Shown here: positions 5,391 through 9,382 of the stretch, one piece after another | How positions within the stretch are numbered: the stretch's first letter is position 1 | Layout: the number at the start of each line of letters is the position of its first letter | Program-made: the position numbers and the translations under genes | Notes under the pieces: model-generated | Told to the model about the DNA's origin: nothing | What the model saw: only the letters and a program-made list of their open reading frames with translations | Databases searched by the model: none | Assembly (NCBI GenBank): GCA_030430995.1 | Contig: JAUIKA010000034.1 | Span: 1-9,382 of the forward strand | DNA: 9,382 nucleotides | Source: Alphaproteobacteria bacterium | GTDB taxonomy: Bacteria > Pseudomonadota > Alphaproteobacteria > Rickettsiales > Rickettsiaceae | Direction: 5' to 3'

Positions 5391-7781
5391 TTACTTATTT
5401 ATCTTATAAGTCAAAAACTCTTTTATATCTGACCCTGGGTTAAAATATAACTCTCTAATAGAACATACATTCTTTAGCTCTTTTATAAGCGCATTGCTCC
5501 ATGACTCAGAGTTTATGCATACTTCATATATTTCTGACTTTACAGATAAATTCTCCGATGCTTTTATTCTTCTTACCTCATATAATGCTCTAATAAAAAT
5601 GCTCATATCCTCTTTAATATTTTCATCATTATTTATTGCTATAGGGCTAGGCCAGCAACCTCTGTGATGCAAGCTACTTTTAGAGTCAAATATATTCATA
5701 AATATATAGTCAGTAATATAAGGCATTATAGGAGCAAATAACTTTAGCATAACCTCTAAAGATGTATATAACGTAGCCCTAGCGCTCTTGCTACCAGAGC
5801 TGTCACTCTCATCATAAGCTCTTGTTTTACTTATCTCTATATAATCATCACAAAAATCCTGCCAAAAGAACCTCTCCATATCCATTTTTGCAAATGAATA
5901 TTCATATTCAGTGAAATGTTTTTGTACTTTTTCTATAAGAATATTTAGCTTACCAATAAACCATATATCAATAGCGTGATTTATCTCTTCATAGCTTTCT
6001 TTTTTATGTATAGCTATATATTTAGAAGCATTCCATAGCTTTGCAGTAAGCTTTTTCCCCTGCTTTAATATATCTACACTTAAGCAACTATCATCACCCA
6101 AATGCCCATTAGAAGCCCAATATCTAACAGAATCCACACCATATTCATCAAATAACTTGCTTGGCTCTATAACATTCCCCTTAGATTTAGACATCTTGCT
6201 TTTATCTTCCGCTAAGCACCAACCACTAATCATAATATTCTTCCATGGCAACTTTTTCTCATGTAGATATGACTTTAATATAGTATAAAAAGCCCATGTT
6301 CTTAAAATCTCATGCCCTTGTGGCCTTAAATCCATGGGAAATATATCATCATGCATATTACCTTTAGTAGATAGATATTGATTTATAGCACCAGAATTAA
6401 TCTGCGGTGAAACTGCACTTGTTGCCCATGTATCCATAACGCTCATCTCTGGCTCTACCTCACTTAAATCATAACCCTTAGGTGCTGTTGTCATTGGGTC
6501 TAAAGGTAATTGATCTAAATCTGCATATAATATTTTCCCTTCTTCACCAGGGCGTTTAGAATACCAAACAGGAAAAGATACACCAAAAAATCTTTGCCTA
6601 CTTATGCACCAATCCCAAGCTAACCCCTCTATCCAATTTATAAGTCTTATCTTCATTTTTTCTGGGCGCCAAGATATTTGATCTACTAGCTCTAGTAGCT
6701 TCTCTTTATGTTCAATAGTTTTTATAAACCACTGGTCAGCAGCTATGATCTCTAAAACCCCACCAGAACGCTCTGCAACTTTTACAGACTGCATCCTTTC
6801 TTCAGATTTTATAACGAGGCCTTTTTTATTTAATATTTCTATAGATTTTACCCTGGCCTCTTTTATTTTCATGCCAGAGCAAGGGCCAGATATTAACACA
6901 CCATATTTAGAAATGATGACCTCTACCGGCAATTTATGTTTTTTTTGCCAATAAACATCAAGACTATCTCCATAAGTACAACACATTACAAGCCCTGTTC
7001 CTTTATCTTGCTTTACTGAATCATCCGGCAATATAGGCACCAATTTTCCCGTCATTGGCTCAACTGCTTTACCCCCTTCAAGATGTTTATATCTAGTGTC
7101 TTCAGGGTGATAAAACAGAGCAACGCATGCTGGCATCAATTCTGGCCTTGTGGTAGCAATAGTTATATTCTCCGATGATGTATTGAAAATAATATAATGC
7201 ATCTGAGACATAACTTCCTTTTCTTCTACATCTGCAGCAGCAAGAGCAGTTTGGTCTATAACATCCCATAATACAGCTTCTTTAGCTCTATATACCTCTT
7301 GCTTTTTTACTAAGTCTAGAAAAGACATCTGTGATATATGTATTGAATGTTTGCTTATAGTATGATATTTAAAATTCCTATCTACAGAAAGCCCTGCCCT
7401 GGAAATTACATTATCAAATTCTGCTTCAGAATTTTTTATAGATGAAAAACATAGCTTAATAAATTCTTCCCTCTCTATTTTACTTGCTTTAACCTTATGA
7501 ATCTTCTCTACCAATCTCTCCGTAGGAAGGCCATTATTATCATAACCTACCGGATAAAAAACATTCTTTCCCATCATACGGTTAAACCGCGCTATAAAAT
7601 CTGTATGGCAATAACTATAAATATGCCCCATATGTAAATTACCTGAAATAGTAGGTGGTGGAGTATCTATTGAAAAAGTATTAGCAGAATCTTTTTTGTC
7701 ATATTGGTATGGTTTTTGCTCTTCCCAATGCAACTTCATATCTTCTTCAACAGATGCAAAGTTATATTTTTTATCTAACAT
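5391..7781 (-). CDS. valS: Valyl-tRNA synthetase, archaeal-type
   Basis: A class I synthetase that joins valine to tRNA-Val in the cytosol and edits mischarged threonine. Visible parts are the HIGH motif in PPPTISGNLHMGH (41-53), the pattern GYDNNGLPTE (79-88), the CP1 editing domain from about 190 to 340 with ATTRPELMPACVA (209-221) and GTGLVMCCTYGDSLDV (261-276), WDWCISRQRFFGV (389-401), GHEILRTWAFY (489-499) and the KMSKS loop (529-533). The helical anticodon-binding domain follows from about 600. The editing motifs are of the archaeal form rather than the bacterial form, as known for Rickettsia. At 796 residues it is shorter than typical bacterial ValRS and lacks the long C-terminal coiled coil. 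The start has no Shine-Dalgarno, but a promoter candidate lies just upstream, so it is probably transcribed on its own. Confidence 0.96.
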   Translation of the reverse strand: MLDKKYNFASVEEDMKLHWEEQKPYQYDKKDSANTFSIDTPPPTISGNLHMGHIYSYCHTDFIARFNRMMGKNVFYPVGYDNNGLPTERLVEKIHKVKASKIEREEFIKLCFSSIKNSEAEFDNVISRAGLSVDRNFKYHTISKHSIHISQMSFLDLVKKQEVYRAKEAVLWDVIDQTALAAADVEEKEVMSQMHYIIFNTSSENITIATTRPELMPACVALFYHPEDTRYKHLEGGKAVEPMTGKLVPILPDDSVKQDKGTGLVMCCTYGDSLDVYWQKKHKLPVEVIISKYGVLISGPCSGMKIKEARVKSIEILNKKGLVIKSEERMQSVKVAERSGGVLEIIAADQWFIKTIEHKEKLLELVDQISWRPEKMKIRLINWIEGLAWDWCISRQRFFGVSFPVWYSKRPGEEGKILYADLDQLPLDPMTTAPKGYDLSEVEPEMSVMDTWATSAVSPQINSGAINQYLSTKGNMHDDIFPMDLRPQGHEILRTWAFYTILKSYLHEKKLPWKNIMISGWCLAEDKSKMSKSKGNVIEPSKLFDEYGVDSVRYWASNGHLGDDSCLSVDILKQGKKLTAKLWNASKYIAIHKKESYEEINHAIDIWFIGKLNILIEKVQKHFTEYEYSFAKMDMERFFWQDFCDDYIEISKTRAYDESDSSGSKSARATLYTSLEVMLKLFAPIMPYITDYIFMNIFDSKSSLHHRGCWPSPIAINNDENIKEDMSIFIRALYEVRRIKASENLSVKSEIYEVCINSESWSNALIKELKNVCSIRELYFNPGSDIKEFLTYKINK

Positions 7782-7811
7782 TTAGAATATTTTTAATATT
7801 TAGTTGAATCT

Positions 7812-7841
7812 ATTCTATCATGGCCCCTAAACATCTATCAA
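7812..7841 (-). promoter_or_regulatory. Candidate sigma-70 promoter of valS
   Basis: On the minus strand TTGATA (7836-7841, 5 of 6 to TTGACA) and TAGAAT (7812-7817, 5 of 6 to TATAAT) are 18 bases apart. Transcription would start near 7805, about 24 bases before the valS ATG. This is the best-matched promoter in the window and suggests valS does not depend on dusB read-through. Confidence 0.5.
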
Positions 7842-7902
7842 AAGATTTTTATTATATAAATGCACCATTATTGAGATTAATATATTAAAGAAAATTTGGC
7901 TT

Positions 7903-8877
7903 TTAAATACAATCTAAAGAGTTAAAAAACTCTTTTATTGAAGTGACTATCTCTTTAGGCTCTTTAGATATATTAATTTTTGCTCTAAATAATGCAGAAT
8001 TCGGAAGGCTAGATGTATACCAACCTATATGCTTCCTTGCTATCTTTACCCCTGACTCCTTGCCATAAAAGGATAATATATCATCATAATGACTAAGTAT
8101 TATCTTTAAAAGAGCATCATAGCCCATTTTTTCCTTATATTCTCCTTGCTTTAAAAAATGGTCTACATAAGATATAAGCCAAGGTTTGCCATAAGTACCT
8201 CTACCTATCATAACACCATCCGCAGAAGATGCATGCAAAGCATCTTTAGCATCCTGCTCAGATTTTATGTCTCCATTTACTATAACAGGCAAATCTACCA
8301 TATCTTTTACTTTAGATACAAAGCCCCAATCAGCTCTGCCAGAATAAAACTGACATCTTGTTCTGCCATGAATAGTTATCATTTTCACGCCTTCTTCCTG
8401 AGCAATATATGCTAGCTTAGTAGCATTAAGGCTATTGGAATCCCAACCCATACGCATTTTAAGAGTTACCTCTGTTTTTACTGCTTTACAAATAGCTCTT
8501 ATAATAGCTGCAGCTCTTAGCTCATCACGCATTAAACTAGAGCCGGCATAATTATTCACTATTTTCTTTGCTGGGCAACCAAAATTAATATCTATTATTT
8601 TAACCCCCAAATCTTCATTCATTTTAGCAGCAGTAGCCATATATTCTGGTTCATAGCCTGCAAGCTGAACGCAGGAATATGGGTCATCCTCCAATAATGA
8701 AGACTTCTGTATGGATTTCTTATCCTGAGCTATCATAGCCATACTTGCTACCATCTCAGAAACCACTAACCCCTCTGAAAAACTACGCACAAGCTTTCTA
8801 AAAGGCACATCTGTCACCCCAGACATAGGGGCTAATATAACATTGCTTGGAATCTTGAGTTTGCCGATATTAAGCAT
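7903..8877 (-). CDS. dusB: tRNA-dihydrouridine synthase (DusB/NifR3 family)
   Basis: An FMN-dependent enzyme that reduces uridines in the D loop of tRNA using NADPH. The fold is a TIM barrel (about 1-240) followed by a small helical tRNA-binding domain. Key motifs are APMSGVTD (16-23) at the FMN site, DINFGCPAKK (96-105) with the catalytic cysteine C101, LKMRMGW (139-145), the flavin-contacting IHGRTR (169-174), NGDI (201-204) and DGVMIGRG (220-227). The length of 324 residues is normal, and the ATG places the first strand correctly. The start lies one base after the TGA of the upstream lipoprotein gene (TGATATG), so translational coupling is likely. In Rickettsiales this is usually the main Dus-family gene; assignment to the DusB subfamily rests on motif similarity. 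Confidence 0.95.
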   Translation of the reverse strand: MLNIGKLKIPSNVILAPMSGVTDVPFRKLVRSFSEGLVVSEMVASMAMIAQDKKSIQKSSLLEDDPYSCVQLAGYEPEYMATAAKMNEDLGVKIIDINFGCPAKKIVNNYAGSSLMRDELRAAAIIRAICKAVKTEVTLKMRMGWDSNSLNATKLAYIAQEEGVKMITIHGRTRCQFYSGRADWGFVSKVKDMVDLPVIVNGDIKSEQDAKDALHASSADGVMIGRGTYGKPWLISYVDHFLKQGEYKEKMGYDALLKIILSHYDDILSFYGKESGVKIARKHIGWYTSSLPNSALFRAKINISKEPKEIVTSIKEFFNSLDCI

Positions 8878-8878
8878 A

Positions 8879-9370
8879 TCAATAGTAATTCTCTATTAAA
8901 AACTTATGCAATGGCTTTAAAGATTTCAACTTCGCAGAAAATACAAAATTTTCTCCTTCTATTTCTACATTCATACTATTAGAATATTTCAAAAACTTTA
9001 CATCTTCTCGCTCAAGCCTATATCTAGCGCAATAAACAGCATCATTAGTATTAATATCATATTCTACTATTTCAATTTCTGAATTAAGAAAAACAGATAT
9101 AAATTTTGTGTTATCTATTAATATGCGCATCCTGTTATCTTCATTGATATCTAACTGTTTTGGTTCAGGTAATTTAAAATACAAATCAATATAATAATTA
9201 TGATATTCCTTTACAAATACCATATAGCTATCTAAAGAAGAATATGCAAAATTAAGCTTTGTTTTTTTACTGCTCGCAACCTCTTTTTTAGAATTGGGCT
9301 GTAAGCTAGATTGCTTACTGCAAGAAATTAATCCCAAAATCACTAACGAGAGCGCTAAAAGTTTTTTCAT
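8879..9370 (-). CDS. Small putative lipoprotein of unknown function
   Basis: I do not recognise the family. The first 17 residues form a classical lipoprotein signal: two lysines, a hydrophobic core and the lipobox LISC with the lipidated cysteine at C17. The serine after it does not suggest inner-membrane retention, so outer-membrane anchoring is plausible. A polar, lysine- and serine-rich linker (18-38) leads to a mature domain of about 125 residues, mixed charged and aromatic, with alternating patterns suggesting beta strands. The protein ends in a tyrosine pair, and one further cysteine is visible near residue 114. Translation starts at the only ATG giving a complete signal peptide; no Shine-Dalgarno is seen in the 12 bases available before the window edge. 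It is immediately followed by dusB, one base away, suggesting one operon without an obvious functional link. Confidence 0.8.
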   Translation of the reverse strand: MKKLLALSLVILGLISCSKQSSLQPNSKKEVASSKKTKLNFAYSSLDSYMVFVKEYHNYYIDLYFKLPEPKQLDINEDNRMRILIDNTKFISVFLNSEIEIVEYDINTNDAVYCARYRLEREDVKFLKYSNSMNVEIEGENFVFSAKLKSLKPLHKFLIENYY

Positions 9371-9382
9371 TTTGATATATTT

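Noticed and set aside
7877..7888. Perfect palindrome TTAATATATTAA downstream of dusB as a terminator.
   Set aside because: It is pure A/T, lacks a GC clamp and has no T tract after it; such palindromes are expected by chance at this base composition.
1..9382. CRISPR arrays, insertion sequences, toxin-antitoxin pairs or a defence system.
   Set aside because: No regularly spaced direct repeats, transposase genes with terminal repeats or recognisable defence domains are present; apart from the two long gaps the window is ordinary housekeeping sequence.

Overview
The window is strongly AT-rich and codes densely for housekeeping proteins. It most resembles a chromosome segment of an obligate intracellular alphaproteobacterium of the order Rickettsiales. 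This is inferred from three things: a ProP-like major facilitator of the kind multiplied in Rickettsia, an archaeal-type valyl-tRNA synthetase, and a stand-alone alarmone-hydrolase-like HD protein. Species cannot be named from the sequence alone, and almost no gene start carries a recognisable Shine-Dalgarno sequence.

Layout from left to right. Bases 2-568 (+) hold the 3' part of an HD-domain (p)ppGpp-hydrolase-like gene whose frame is open to the window edge. It converges on an MFS transporter (565-1896, -), and the two stop codons share one TTAA. Bases 1897-2382 are non-coding and unusually rich in inverted repeats: operator-like palindromes upstream of the transporter, a branched-RNA-like segment, and a weak terminator candidate behind dnaN. 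Then come dnaN (2383-3498, -) and dnaA (3519-4820, -), 20 bp apart and probably one operon. The 348-bp leader of dnaA (4821-5168) has a consensus -35 box and a doubtful 63-codon frame. A class II tRNA-Ser(GCU) with encoded CCA follows (5169-5260, -), then a gap with two adjacent perfect palindromes. Next are valS (5391-7781, -) with a good promoter candidate of its own, dusB (7903-8877, -), and a small lipoprotein gene (8879-9370, -) directly upstream of dusB, probably translationally coupled to it.

Functionally the window covers replication initiation and the sliding clamp (dnaA, dnaN), decoding (tRNA-Ser, valS, dusB), nutrient exchange with a host (MFS) and possibly alarmone turnover (HD protein). 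I see no insertion sequence, CRISPR array, toxin-antitoxin pair or defence system. The less ordinary material lies in the two non-coding stretches and in the dnaA-dnaN adjacency. None of it amounts to a demonstrable new system from sequence alone.
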